Shown here: positions 20,035 through 27,300 of the stretch, piece after piece
Numbering within the stretch: position 1 is the stretch's first letter
Layout of the letters: each line of letters starts with the position of its first letter
Assembly (NCBI GenBank): GCA_905221605.1
Contig: CAJNDS010002546.1
Span: 431,589 to 495,588, forward strand
Length of the DNA: 64,000 bases
Origin: Symbiodinium natans
Taxonomy: Eukaryota; Sar; Dinophyceae; Suessiales; Symbiodiniaceae
Reading direction: 5' to 3'
Translations under genes and position numbers: made by a program
The notes under the pieces: model-generated
The model's input: only the letters and a program-made list of their open reading frames with translations
Told to the model about the DNA's origin: nothing
The model's database searches: none

Positions 20035-22363
20035 GCTGTTGTTGTTGTTGTTTCCTCTTCGTTGTCGGGGAGGACACAGGTGATTGAAGGAATAGGCATA
20101 CCCCATTTTTCTATTTGAAGAGGACTTAGCTGATTTAGGTATGCCTTTTTTTTTTCTCTCTCTCTCTCTCTCTCTCGCTTAAATTTAGCAGCGTTCATGT
20201 GATAATGGGTGGCGGCCCTTGGGCGTTGTTGTGTTCGAGCGGGTCTTATTTAGTAATTCCTTTTGGCTCATGTGAAGCTTCAGCTGCGTTGCTGTGCGAT
20301 AAGAAGGGTACATCTGTTACCGTGTAACTGACGCTTGGTAGCCCAGTGGTACCCTTCACCTTTGTTTTGGGTTCTGGGTTCCCTTGTAAAGTAAGCAAAA
20401 AGGGTACGTACCCCTATTTCAATATGGTTCCTGGGCTACCAAGGATATAACCCTCAAAACCCTAAAGGCCCAACTTCACAGCGGTAACAGAATTTGATTG
20501 CCCTTTTTTAATCATGGAACCTACATTTCCTCCGAGTGATCAGCACTAGCCCCGGTAGGGCGAATGCGACAGAAGCTCAAGTTCAATTCTGACAGGATTT
20601 AGGCCTTAGGGTTCTTGGGTCTCCTGCAGGGTTCTTCCTCGAAGCCCACCCTAAACCCTAAACCCTAAACCCTAAACCCTAAACCCTAAACCCTAAACCC
20701 TAAACCCTATACCCTAAACCCTAAACCCTAAACCCTAAGCCCTAAACCCTAAACCCTAAACCCTCACTTCACGGAGTGCGCAGGCTGGCGAGTGGGGTGT
20801 TGCCAAGGACATGCTCGAGGCGCCTGGTCGGGGGAAGCGGGTTAGGGTTTAGGGTTTAGGGTTTAGGGTTTAGGGTTTAGGGTTTAGGGTTTAGGGTTTA
20901 GGGTTTAGGGTTTAGGGTTTAGGGTTTAGGGTTTAGGATTTATAGCAGGCCAAAGCCATGGGGTAGTACTCCGGAAGCCCTAAGTCCAGTTCTCTGCATC
21001 AGGGTCTTTTCCGGGATTTTGGATTTTGGATTTAGAGTTTAGGGACTGGGGTTTAGGGTTTAGGGTTTAGGGTTTAGGGTTTAGGGTTTAGGGTTTAGGG
21101 TTTAGGGTTTAGGGTTTAGGGTTTAGGGTTTAGAACCCTAGAGCTGATTGCAATTCGGCAAGACCCTAAACCCTAAACCCTAAACCCTAAACCCTAAACC
21201 CTAAACCCTAAACTTTATCAATAGTGTACCCCCAAACCCTGAACCCTCAACCACTTCTAGGGTGCCCAGAACAGTTGAGAACCCAAAGTCCTTTGTGGCA
21301 AGCCCTGTTGTCAGCCGAGTTGCTACGCAACTTGGGTGTTGGGTCTAGAATGCAGGGTTTTGGGTTCAGGGTTTAGCGTTCAGGGTACAAGGATCTTTAA
21401 ACGGGCTATACGTGTCAACCGCTAGTGCATGCGGCATGTTGTATCCTGCAGCCCCCTAAACCCTAAACCTTAAACCCTAAACCCTAAACCCTAAACCTTA
21501 AACCCTAAACCCTAAACCCTAAACCCGTTTTTGAGGGCATAGGTTCTGTGCACAAACAGGTCACACGCTTTCTGCTGGCCACAGAAGACGGCCCATCTGC
21601 AGCTCTTCTGAGGCCTTGCCGAGCAGGGGTCCCCCTAAACCCTAAACCCTAATATACCCACACACACTCATAAACACATACATATATATATATATATATA
21701 CATATTTATGATTATAAATATAAATCAATACATAAACTATATATGTATATATGTAGAATATTTGTATATATATATATAGTTGAAATATATATACACCCAA
21801 GATATGCTGGCTTCTTGATTCAGACTTGAAGTACAATTTCCTAACGCTACCAGGGAACTGGAAGAAGAGTCCTGCCTGAGCTGCTACCCGGTGCAATTTT
21901 GACCATTACTCTACCCTAAACCCTAGACCCTAAACTTTAGGGCTTCTAAACCCTAAACCCAAACCCCGGAACCCTAACCCCAACCCCTCTGTAGGGTTTA
22001 GGGCATCCTGCGCGCCTCCGACACTCGCGCGCCTGGTACCCCCTAGCCCTAAACCCTAAACCCTAAACCCTAAACCCTAAACCCTAAACCCTAAACCCTA
22101 AACCCTAAACCCTAAACCCTAAACCCTAAACCCTAAACTTGAACCGCAAAAGGCCGGAGGCAAAGCGTTCAATCCTAAAGCCCAATCAAACCTTGAAGCC
22201 CAAAACCTCAACACTCCCCAAACCGTAGAGCTCTGAAGCCCGAAATCCCCCCAAACCGTAAGCCTTGAACCCTAACCCCTAAACCCGCCTACACCGAAAA
22301 CCCTAACCCCCCCTTCAGGTACATGAAGCAATACGACTGGGAGGCGCCAGAGAACTGGACGGG
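2047..22363 (+). CDS. Class III adenylate/guanylate cyclase, spliced gene, 5' end missing
   Basis: The gene encodes a class III nucleotidyl cyclase catalytic domain that makes cAMP or cGMP from ATP or GTP. At least 24 exons join in phase: 2047-2092, 5523-5579, 6501-6527, 7649-7705, 8530-8596, 9846-9884, 10025-10073, 10274-10325, 10690-10751, 11545-11602, 12563-12637, 13412-13440, 13726-13777, 14340-14381, 14783-14823, 15451-15503, 16201-16244, 17368-17407, 17597-17648, 19096-19161, 19571-19610, 20784-20819, 21560-21612, 22319-22363. Visible motifs are FGFCDIRNFTD (first metal Asp), NPNKNIGEAFLLTW (second metal site, Glu where Asp is usual), GFGLHSGWAIEGAIGSEF and SPNVNMAARLEA (Asn and Arg of the transition state). 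A conserved tail (NMAYLNYEAGEW, DGPSAALLRYMKQY) follows. In alveolates such domains often follow ion-channel segments; any such N-terminus lies upstream. Nucleotide specificity and the stop codon are not settled: unspliced, the last frame stays open to TAA at 22428. Confidence 0.85.
2110..2250 (-). repeat. Telomere-like CCCTAAA array at start of cyclase intron 1
   Basis: About 20 units with one CCCTAAG variant, beginning 17 bases after the splice donor. Confidence 0.97.
2507..2828 (+). repeat. Variant satellite, TTTAGGA units
   Basis: Long 7-bp array whose unit differs from the telomere repeat by one base (TTTAGGA). It is homogenised over more than 300 bp with a few short units; a second block lies at 2946-2990. 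Confidence 0.97.
3132..3258 (+). repeat. GC-rich minisatellite, CGTCACGCG/CGTCACGGG
   Basis: Alternating 9-bp units, CpG-rich. A second copy is at 3790-3898. Confidence 0.95.
3281..3379 (+). repeat. 12-bp minisatellite, GGGGCCTTGCCA
   Basis: About eight tandem units directly after the 9-bp array. The same order of two arrays recurs at 3790-3985, so the pair was duplicated as a block. Confidence 0.95.
3790..3985 (+). repeat. Second copy of the paired minisatellites
   Basis: CGTCACGCG units (to 3898) followed by GGGGCCTTGCCA units, like 3132-3379. Confidence 0.93.
4120..4262 (+). repeat. GC-rich dispersed repeat, copy 1
   Basis: About 140 bp starting TTGTACACAGCGGCG and running through GCGCCGCGGCCCCGAGCGCG to a run with AACGTATAAGCAGACT. 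A near-identical copy lies at 4502-4647. Confidence 0.92.
4502..4647 (+). repeat. GC-rich dispersed repeat, copy 2
   Basis: Near-identical to 4120-4262 with a few substitutions. Confidence 0.92.
4828..4995 (-). repeat. Telomere-like CCCTAAA array
   Basis: More than 20 nearly perfect units inside cyclase intron 1. Confidence 0.97.
5199..5303. mobile_element. MITE-like family C
   Basis: Ends TTAGTAGGGAATGGGGGA and TCCCTGCGAAGAACTGG; shares this pattern with copies at 7055, 16495, 19752, 47884 and 53332. Confidence 0.7.
5523..5579 (+). CDS. Cyclase exon 2
   Basis: Reads AGAEIIGQNMRGGDSAALN. The 5' end is firm. The 3' end is uncertain: a GT donor at 5580 is chosen because it gives a phase-0 join to 6501, with GC at 5586 as an alternative. 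Confidence 0.75.
6501..6527 (+). CDS. Cyclase exon 3 (27 nt)
   Basis: Reads AMIPGRRVE between AG|G and a GC donor. It matches the short MIPG linker that precedes the catalytic domain in this family and joins exon 4 as RRVEAIFGF. Confidence 0.75.
7055..7195. mobile_element. MITE-like family C with TA microsatellite
   Basis: CTGGTACTTAGCAGGGAATG...CATACCCTACTGAGAACCAG enclosing a TA/CA-rich stretch in the loop. Confidence 0.8.
7649..7705 (+). CDS. Cyclase exon 4, first metal-binding motif
   Basis: Reads AIFGFCDIRNFTDATEVLQ. The Asp in CDIRNFT is the first metal ligand of class III cyclases. AG|G acceptor, CAG|GC donor, phase 0 at both ends. Confidence 0.92.
8530..8596 (+). CDS. Cyclase exon 5
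   Basis: Reads DQVMVFVNRIASVIHSCILA plus KE. It joins exon 4 as EVLQDQVMVFVN, the usual continuation. The GC donor leaves one base that completes Gly with exon 6. Confidence 0.88.
9007..9221. mobile_element. MITE-like family B, split by family A
   Basis: Ends TGGTAGCCCAG and GGGCTACCAAG-like. The two halves resemble 20335-20442 once the inserted family A element is removed. Confidence 0.85.
9063..9172. mobile_element. MITE-like family A, nested copy
   Basis: Terminal inverted repeats TTGGGATGTTC.../...GAACATCCCAA enclose a near-palindrome. It sits inside a family B element (9007-9221), and TAACCAAC occurs on both sides as an 8-bp target duplication. Confidence 0.88.
9846..9884 (+). CDS. Cyclase exon 6, substrate-lysine motif
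   Basis: Reads VNEFFGNPNKNI and ends with the first base of the next Gly codon. NKNIG carries the base-selecting Lys of class III cyclases. GC donor. The following intron is only 140 nt. Confidence 0.9.
10025..10073 (+). CDS. Cyclase exon 7, second metal site
   Basis: Reads GEAFLLTWRLSSHPPA. It joins exon 6 to give NIGEAFLLTW, where family members usually have NIGDAFLLVW; the metal Asp is replaced by Glu. GC donor, 200-nt intron after it. Confidence 0.88.
10149..10262 (-). repeat. CCCTAAA array filling a 200-nt intron
   Basis: Occupies more than half of the intron 10074-10273 and ends about 11 bases before the acceptor. Confidence 0.97.
10274..10325 (+). CDS. Cyclase exon 8
   Basis: Reads QKKLADMSLISFIKIIV, the helix after the second metal site (family: KLADMALISFIKII). 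AG|G acceptor, GC donor. Confidence 0.9.
10690..10751 (+). CDS. Cyclase exon 9
   Basis: Reads AQINKSPLLAEYRNHPKLAK, then AG of the next codon. It matches the family block INKSPLLAEYR. GC donor; a poly-G run starts eight bases into the intron. Confidence 0.9.
11180..11239. mobile_element. MITE-like family A, partial
   Basis: Only the right-hand half (TCCCTATTAAGGACTG...GGGGGAACATCTCAA) is recognisable. Confidence 0.6.
11376..11477. mobile_element. MITE-like family A
   Basis: Begins TTGGGATGTTCCCCCTT and ends AAGGGGGAACATCCCAA. The inner arms AGTCCTTAATCGGGATTAT and TAATCCCTATTCAGGACT also pair. Confidence 0.88.
11545..11602 (+). CDS. Cyclase exon 10
   Basis: Reads LPNYRVRMGFGLHSGWAIE; the GxGLHxG strand is conserved in class III cyclases. 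Ends GAG|GC. Confidence 0.93.
12422..12521. mobile_element. MITE-like family A
   Basis: Long, nearly perfect inverted repeat (ACAGTCCTTAGTAGGGATTA against TAATCCCTACTAAGGACTGT) in cyclase intron 10. Confidence 0.88.
12563..12637 (+). CDS. Cyclase exon 11, transition-state residues
   Basis: Reads GAIGSEFKIDASYLSPNVNM then AARLE. VNMAARLE contains the Asn and Arg that act on the transition state. Phase 0 at both ends, GC donor. Confidence 0.95.
12886..12940. mobile_element. MITE-like family G, fragment
   Basis: ACCATTTGCTTAGGAACCTC followed by the ACAAGAATCCCT interior; right arm absent. Confidence 0.55.
13412..13440 (+). CDS. Cyclase exon 12 (29 nt)
   Basis: Reads AVTKQYGCL plus two bases, giving RLEAVTKQYGC with exon 11 (family: RLEAATKQYG). 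GC donor. Confidence 0.85.
13569..13688 (-). repeat. CCCTAAA array
   Basis: Perfect units just upstream of cyclase exon 13. Confidence 0.97.
13726..13777 (+). CDS. Cyclase exon 13
   Basis: Reads ILMTDAIIKLMSEEVSE and joins as CLTILMTDAI. The end is either 13777 (GC donor) or 13768 (GT donor); both keep phase 0 with exon 14. Confidence 0.82.
14340..14381 (+). CDS. Cyclase exon 14
   Basis: Reads ECRVIDHVRLFESK, matching the CRxIDxVxVKGS strand near the end of the cyclase core. AG|G acceptor, AAG|GC donor. Confidence 0.85.
14783..14823 (+). CDS. Cyclase exon 15
   Basis: Reads EPFKLYTYDLNDL plus two bases and joins as ESKEPFKLYTYDL, the last strand of the catalytic domain. GC donor. Confidence 0.85.
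15451..15503 (+). CDS. Cyclase exon 16
   Basis: Reads WSMWCHLRRYKEYKDAK and one further base. This is a charged helical linker after the catalytic core. Assignment rests on phase, AG|G and GC donor more than on family match. Confidence 0.6.
15943..16061 (-). repeat. CCCTAAA array
   Basis: About 17 units between cyclase exons 16 and 17. Confidence 0.97.
16201..16244 (+). CDS. Cyclase exon 17
   Basis: Reads TLSRDTHNRENVRE after two bases completing Arg. It fits phase on both sides (DAKRTLSRD and VREAQSHNH). GC donor. Confidence 0.6.
16495..16580. mobile_element. MITE-like family C
   Basis: TGGTGGGAATGAGGGAATAG on the left and GTACCTCATTCGCC on the right; shortened right arm. Confidence 0.65.
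17264..17340 (-). repeat. CCCTAAA array
   Basis: About 11 units upstream of cyclase exon 18. Confidence 0.96.
17368..17407 (+). CDS. Cyclase exon 18
   Basis: Reads AQSHNHKKDKFRL plus one base; basic linker. A GT donor at 17408 gives FRLRHEREKLKAERW with exon 19. Confidence 0.6.
17501..17570 (-). repeat. CCCTAAA array in a 189-nt intron
   Basis: Ten units, over a third of the intron between cyclase exons 18 and 19. Confidence 0.96.
17597..17648 (+). CDS. Cyclase exon 19
   Basis: Reads HEREKLKAERWSDDFM plus two bases, and joins exon 20 as DDFMRMHTVFSNDLD. AG|G acceptor, GC donor. Confidence 0.7.
18148..18248. mobile_element. MITE-like family A
   Basis: TTGGGATGTTCCC...AACATCCCAA with internal palindrome. 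Flanks CTACAATC and CTACCATA hint at an eroded 8-bp duplication. Confidence 0.85.
18711..18823. mobile_element. MITE-like family G
   Basis: Perfect 18-bp ends: CTACTATTTGCTTAAGAA and TTCTTAAGCAAATAGTAG. Confidence 0.88.
18909..19004. mobile_element. MITE-like family D
   Basis: CCCAGACCCATGGGAGTATCC AAAAAGTAGA core with the right end CTCCCAGGGGTCTGGGTA. Confidence 0.82.
19096..19161 (+). CDS. Cyclase exon 20
   Basis: Reads MHTVFSNDLDIITMRGKFTS then E and two bases. VFxxDxDL marks the conserved C-terminal extension of this family. GC donor completes Gln with exon 21. Confidence 0.82.
19571..19610 (+). CDS. Cyclase exon 21
   Basis: Reads FFCRFNMAYLNYE and continues into exon 22 as AYLNYEAGEW. 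GT donor, one of few in the gene. Confidence 0.88.
19650..19738 (+). repeat. TTTAGGG array
   Basis: About 12 perfect units shortly after cyclase exon 21. Confidence 0.97.
19752..19852. mobile_element. MITE-like family C
   Basis: GGTTCTTAGTGGGGAATGAG...CATTCCCTGCTGAGAACGAG. Confidence 0.82.
19997..20052 (+). repeat. GTT trinucleotide microsatellite
   Basis: About 17 TTG units with one CTG interruption; the apparent poly-Gln/Asn/Thr frames on the other strand are artefacts of this tract. Confidence 0.97.
20335..20442. mobile_element. MITE-like family B
   Basis: TTGGTAGCCCAGTGGTACCC at the left and GGTTCCTGGGCTACCAA at the right. Confidence 0.85.
20649..20764 (-). repeat. CCCTAAA array
   Basis: About 16 units immediately upstream of cyclase exon 22. 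Confidence 0.97.
20784..20819 (+). CDS. Cyclase exon 22 (36 nt)
   Basis: Reads AGEWGVAKDMLE, phase 0 at both ends, GC donor. Joins exon 23 as DMLEVTRFLL. Confidence 0.88.
20841..20940 (+). repeat. TTTAGGG array, opposite orientation to its neighbour
   Basis: About 14 units starting 22 bases after cyclase exon 22. With 20649-20764 it flanks this exon by arrays pointing in opposite directions. Confidence 0.97.
21051..21133 (+). repeat. TTTAGGG array
   Basis: About 12 units, followed within 30 bases by a CCCTAAA array at 21163-21212. Confidence 0.97.
21163..21212 (-). repeat. CCCTAAA array
   Basis: Seven units, inverted relative to the adjacent array. Confidence 0.96.
21560..21612 (+). CDS. 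Cyclase exon 23
   Basis: Reads VTRFLLATEDGPSAALL plus AG. DGPSxxLL is a conserved block of the C-terminal extension. GC donor. Confidence 0.88.
22045..22138 (-). repeat. CCCTAAA array
   Basis: About 13 units upstream of cyclase exon 24. Confidence 0.97.
22319..22363 (+). CDS. Cyclase exon 24, last recognised
   Basis: Reads YMKQYDWEAPENWT, joined as LLRYMKQYDWEAP. A possible GT donor at 22364 would splice to 22971 (AG|G) and a stop at 23002; without it the frame continues to TAA at 22428-22430. Family members end soon after this block. Confidence 0.85.
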
Positions 22364-23395
22364 GTCCGCACCCGAGCTTTGGGGATGTGGAATTGGGGTG
22401 CAGGGCTCACAGTGTTCAGCGCGGCCCTAAACCCTAAATCCTAAACCCGCAACCCTAAACTTTAAAGGGCTTAGGGTTTAGGGCCGTGAGAGAGAAAGAG
22501 ACGGAGAGAGAGAGAGAGGGAGAGCGTACCGTTTCGGGCAGCTCTCTGGGTTTCACGTGTTTATGGCGGTTCCTAAGACAAACCCTATAAACCCTAAACC
22601 CCAAAGGGATCTTCAGGGTCCTCGGAGCCATTCGTGTTTCGGGGGAGGGAGGGTGTAGAGTTTAGGGTTTAGGGTTGATGTTTGCTGAGCCCTGAAGTAC
22701 TCATTCGGCCCGACGCGGAGGTACCGGGTACTCCAGGAGAAGTGATCTTCCGAATTGCTTTCACCGCAGAGCGAGGAGCGAAAAACGCTCGGAGCTGCAT
22801 GTATCAGCCACCCGGGTCTGAATGCAACCGCACACTCTAACATCCTAAACCCTAATCCCTATCAACCTTTGTAAACTCCAAGCGTAAACCTAAATACCAC
22901 GGGTTCTAAGTAGCGGCCGCTTGTCGCTGCTTCGTGTGAGCCTCTGTTGCCGCAACTTCCTTCGATGCAGGTGTCGGGTACGCGTTCTAGGGTTTAGGTT
23001 TTAGGCTTCAGGCTTTAGGGTTTAGGGTTTATGCTTACCAGGTGTACAAGGAGGGAGTTCTTTACCATAGTAGCTGTAGTTGTGGGACTTACAACCCAAG
23101 TCATCATACTTGTATCCCCAATGAGGGAGTGCCCATGAAGATGCCCTAAAAACCCCGAAGAGAGGTACCCTGAGGCCCTTATCAGGGAGACCCTACACCC
23201 AAATCCCTAAACCCTAAACCCTAAACCCTAAACCCTAAACCTTAAACCCTAAACCCTAAACCCTAAACCCCACACTCTGACTCTGAGTCCATTCAAACTA
23301 CGGGATGGTGTGGAGGCCATGTGTGCGGCGGTAGCACCAGGGCAGACTTCAAGCCATTTTTCCCGAAGTCTGTCACCCTTGATACTCCTGAATGT

Positions 23396-23434
<39 letters not shown>
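23396..23434. repeat. Poly-G run
   Basis: Nearly 40 uninterrupted G. Similar runs are at 1596, 10760, 12229 (C), 31320, 32540 and 37870. Confidence 0.95.
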
Positions 23435-23435
<1 letters not shown>

Positions 23436-24066
23436 AGGGGCGGGGGTTTAGAGTACAAGCCTCTTGTCAGATTCTTGTCAGATTATGACCGGCGGGATCA
23501 CTCTTGTATGTACATGAATACGTGATATGCATGTTAGAGACTTCCGAAGCGCATGGCAGGGACCCTCGCGATAGCAGCTCCAACTCCGTTTGGCTGAGTG
23601 GCCAGAAGATCCGCAACCTTGAGCACCCCCGGCTATATCTCCCTATATCTCCCTTTGGGTATAAAACCCCAGAGGACATTAAACATATTAGGTTTATTAA
23701 GGTTCTAAGGGGAGCACCCCCGCGCAATGTACCCCTGCGCGTCAAGCCGATGCGTTTCACTGCGCCGTACGAAGGGACCGCTCACGCGGTGGATGCGTCA
23801 CTTGAGAGATCTCGAGAGAGGCTGGGGGTGGCCCAGGCCATGGTGAAGTGAGGGGAGGGGGGGGGGGGGGGGCCCTTCAGCCTAACCCCTAACCCCTAAA
23901 CCCTAAACCCTAAACCCCTAAACCCTAAACCCCTAAACCCTAAATCCTAAATCCTGAACCGAAGAACTGTTCAAGCTTCAGGGTTTCGAAGTTTTGTCTC
24001 TTTAAGCTCACTGCCGACGGCACCAAGTTCAGCACCCTGGCCTGTCCAGGAACCACATACATCATC

Positions 24067-24124
24067 TAGGGTTTAGGGTTTAGGGTTTAGGGTTTAGGGT
24101 TTAGGGTTTAGGGTTTAGGGTTTG
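24067..24124 (+). repeat. TTTAGGG array
   Basis: Eight units in the inter-gene region. Confidence 0.96.
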
Positions 24125-24327
24125 GCTGCTGGCGTGCGAGAGCTGGACAGTCCAGAGCTGGACAGTCTTCGTCGCGCGAAGCTCCCAGGCCTAAGGCCCT
24201 AGAAACCCGAAATCCCTGTAGTAGCGTTCAGGGTTTAGGGTTCAGGGTGCAGGGTTTAGGGTTTCGGGTTTAGGGTTTAGGGGATTTAAGGATTGGGGTC
24301 TAAGGGTTTAGGGTTTATGGGGACTAG

Positions 24328-24351
24328 GGACATTTCTAACTTTAAGGCCAA
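24328..24351 (+). CDS. GARS: GlyRS possible N-terminal exon
   Basis: Reads DISNFKA plus two bases. With a GC donor at 24352 it joins exon 1 as NFKAKNRAELEDL. The choice rests on phase only. An ATG at 24317 is in frame just upstream and could be the start. Confidence 0.35.
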
Positions 24352-27300
24352 GCGCCAGGTGTTCCTCCAGGCCCTGCGCCTTGAACTCAACATCCCAAAC
24401 CCTAAACCCAACAAGAAAGAAACACCCTAAACCCTAAACCCTAAACCCCAGACCCTCCTACTTTTCGGAAAACCCGACTTTCCGCATGGGGGAGTGAGTA
24501 TTTGAGTTTTTGGGTTTTAGGTTCACTCAGGGTTTAGGCATCAGCAAATTTGCAACTTCAGCTGAGGTGCAGCTGCGAAACCCTCAACCCTAGACCCAAA
24601 CCCCCCAGACTCTCTCAAGATCTGAGTATCTCCTTTGCACGCTGAAAGTGTGCAGCCCCGGCAAGCCCAGTCGCAAGGAAAACTGTGAGACGAAACCTCT
24701 AAGCCCCAACTCCTAAAACCTCTGAGTTCGAATGCAAAACCGTGCAGCCCTGAACCGCTCTAAACCCTGAACCCATCCCCCGAAGCCCTAAGCCCTGAAC
24801 ACTAAACCCTAAACCCGAAACCCTAAACCCTAGCCCTGAACCCTGTACCTTAAACCCTAAATCCTAAACCCTAAACCCCTACAACCCTGAAGCTTTGGGT
24901 GTCTTTGCGGTTCGAAGCCAGGAACCGTGCGGAGCTCGAAGATTTGTGCAAGAGGCGCTTCTTCTTCCGCCAGGCCTGGCTTCAAGATCGGGTTTAGGGA
25001 AAAGGGTTTAGGGTTCAGGGTTTAGGGTTTAGGGTTTAGGGTTGAGAGTTTAGGGTTTAGGGGGTTTAGGGTTTACGGTTTAGGGGATTTTGGGTTCAAG
25101 GCTTCAAGGGTTCAAGGGTTCAGAGTTCCAGGGCTGAGGATCCCTCAGCGCAGTGTACTACACTGCACCCGAAACCCAGAGAGGGCGGGGATGTTCGAAG
25201 TGAAATAATTTTGTTGTCATATGATTTTATTATTATATAGGCTTTCATGTTCCTGTATGTTTTTTGTATCATTATATTGTTATGGCTTATCATTTTAAAA
25301 TGGGTTTAGGGTTTGATTTGCTATAGAATACCCGTACATCGTTCACCCATTCGTAGTTTAATATCTTTTAGTTTTCTTAGTAGCGAACGCAGAGAAGTAG
25401 TTTTCAGGGGACCCCTCCGGACACCCCAAACAGTCCGAAATCCTGAAAAGCCGGCGAACTTGTCTTTACCGAGATCATTTGGGATGTCCCCCCCCTTATT
25501 ATAACAATCCTTCTTGGGGATTATAGTACCCGCTACTATAATCCCTAGTCAAGGACTGTTAGTATACGGGGGAGCATCCCAAGAGGTCATTGCCTACATC
25601 ATCGCCCTGATTCCTTTTTAATTTGGGGCTTCGGGTTTCGGGTGTATGGTTGAGGTTTTAGGTTATCCCGAGCGCCCATTGAAATCATACAGGCCCTGCA
25701 ACACCCAAACCCTAAACCCCAAACCCTAAACCTCAAACCCTTCTTCTCAAACTCCGTATAACCCCTAAACCTCAAACCTTAAAGCCCAAACCAACCCCTA
25801 AACCCCGGCTTTCCAATTCCCGACGTCCAGGGCTCCGAAATCTACGGGGGCGTCAGCGGCTTCTACACTTATGGCCCGCCGGGGTGCGCTCTGAAGACGA
25901 GCCATGGGCGGACTTGGGGTTTCTAGGGTTTAGGGTTCACCCCCCCCCCCCCCCCCCCCCAAGGGTTTTCCCTTGACATACTCGCAACATGTCCCTTACA
26001 CTCCCAAAGATTTCTTCAAAAGGGTCCCCAACCCAAGGTACATCCTGATAGGTCCAAGGTAGGACTCCTAAGAGAAGAGTTTGTGGGTTTAGAGTCTTCC
26101 AGTTAGGCCCTAAGCGTTGTTTAGTGTTTAGGGTTGCGGGTCCCGCTGTCACAGCCTAGGAACATCATCCGCAAGTGGCGGAAGCACTTTCTCATCGAGG
26201 CTGGTGGGTGAGAGCTTACTGGATACAGCTATCTTAGGTCTTAGGGCTTAGGGTATCACCATACAATCCCGAGAATAGGCTTAAAGCCAACGACCCACAA
26301 TGCCCTCTTAATTCACAATTTCTGGCACCACTTTGTAAAAATTGCTTTGGGCCTCGCCCACCCTGTGACCTTGAGACACATGAACCCCAACATTGGGATC
26401 ATATAGTCCTCCTGCTGAAGAGTATGGAGGGTTTAGGGTTTGAAGAGGATGGGACACTCTCAATGTGAGCACCTGTACACGTGTAACGCCTCACGCCTAA
26501 GGGTTTGAAGGTATGGCTGTGCTAGGTTTTCTTTCGTCCTGTGGGTGCTTGTTTGTTGCAGTGTTGATGGGGTGGAAACAGAGGCCGGGATGTACTCGTT
26601 CTGCACATGTTGGGCAAGTTGGGCGCGGAAAGCCTACATCCCTAAACCCTAAACCCTAAACCCTAAACCCTAAACCCTAAACCCTAGACCCTAGACCCTA
26701 GACTCTAGACCCGATGGTCCTTGTTGAAGTGCCAGCCAGGACCGCATGATGGAGATCGAGGACGGAAACCTCGCCGCCATGGGCTCACCCAAAGCCCCCA
26801 AAGCCTAAACCCCGAAACCCCGAAGCCCCTAAACCCTAAACCCTAAACCCTAAACCCTAAACCCTAAACCCTAAAACCTAGACCAACATTCGAACATGGA
26901 ATGAATTAGAATGTGTCCGTAGGGTTCCTCCAATCCTCACAGTAATGGACCACAATAAACCCTAAGCCCTAAACCTCAAACCCCAACAGGGCTGACGGCT
27001 CCAGAGCGTGACCCTCCGACAAGGTTGCGGCTTTACTAGGGGAGACGAGGGATACTCTCGGCAAGAGCCCCTACTTGAAACCAACGCCATCAGGGGTTTG
27101 ATGGTTGAGGGTTTAGGGTTTAGGGATAGTTAGTCCGAGGTTGGTCGGTTCAGATGCACCGAACCCTACGACCCCCCCACACGCAATCGCTGCACAGCGA
27201 AGAAACCTAGTTCCTGTCTCCGTGAACTGCGCAGCCCCACGACTTTGCAAGTACACATCAGTCGCTCAATGCTGCGCGAAGTCCGCGACAGGGTAGGGGG

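Larger units (their letters stand above)
22431..24327. other. Repeat-rich space between the two genes
   Basis: Contains TTTAGGG/CCCTAAA tracts, a poly-G run (about 23396-23434) and fragments of dispersed elements (23041-23190, 23630-23720). A 115-codon open frame at 23504-23851 (+) overlaps one of these dispersed repeats and has no recognisable family. Islands at 24012-24066 and 24130-24190 could be N-terminal or untranslated exons of the synthetase; no promoter is recognisable. Confidence 0.5.

Noticed and set aside
19832-20198. Poly-Gln/Asn/Thr protein on the minus strand
   Set aside because: A trinucleotide microsatellite read in three frames; no flanking coding sequence.
21642-21896. Tyr/Ile-rich frame
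   Set aside because: TA-rich microsatellite within cyclase intron 23.
23504-23851. 115-codon frame between the two genes
   Set aside because: It overlaps a dispersed repeat also seen near 43450-43520, has no family match and ends in a poly-G tract.
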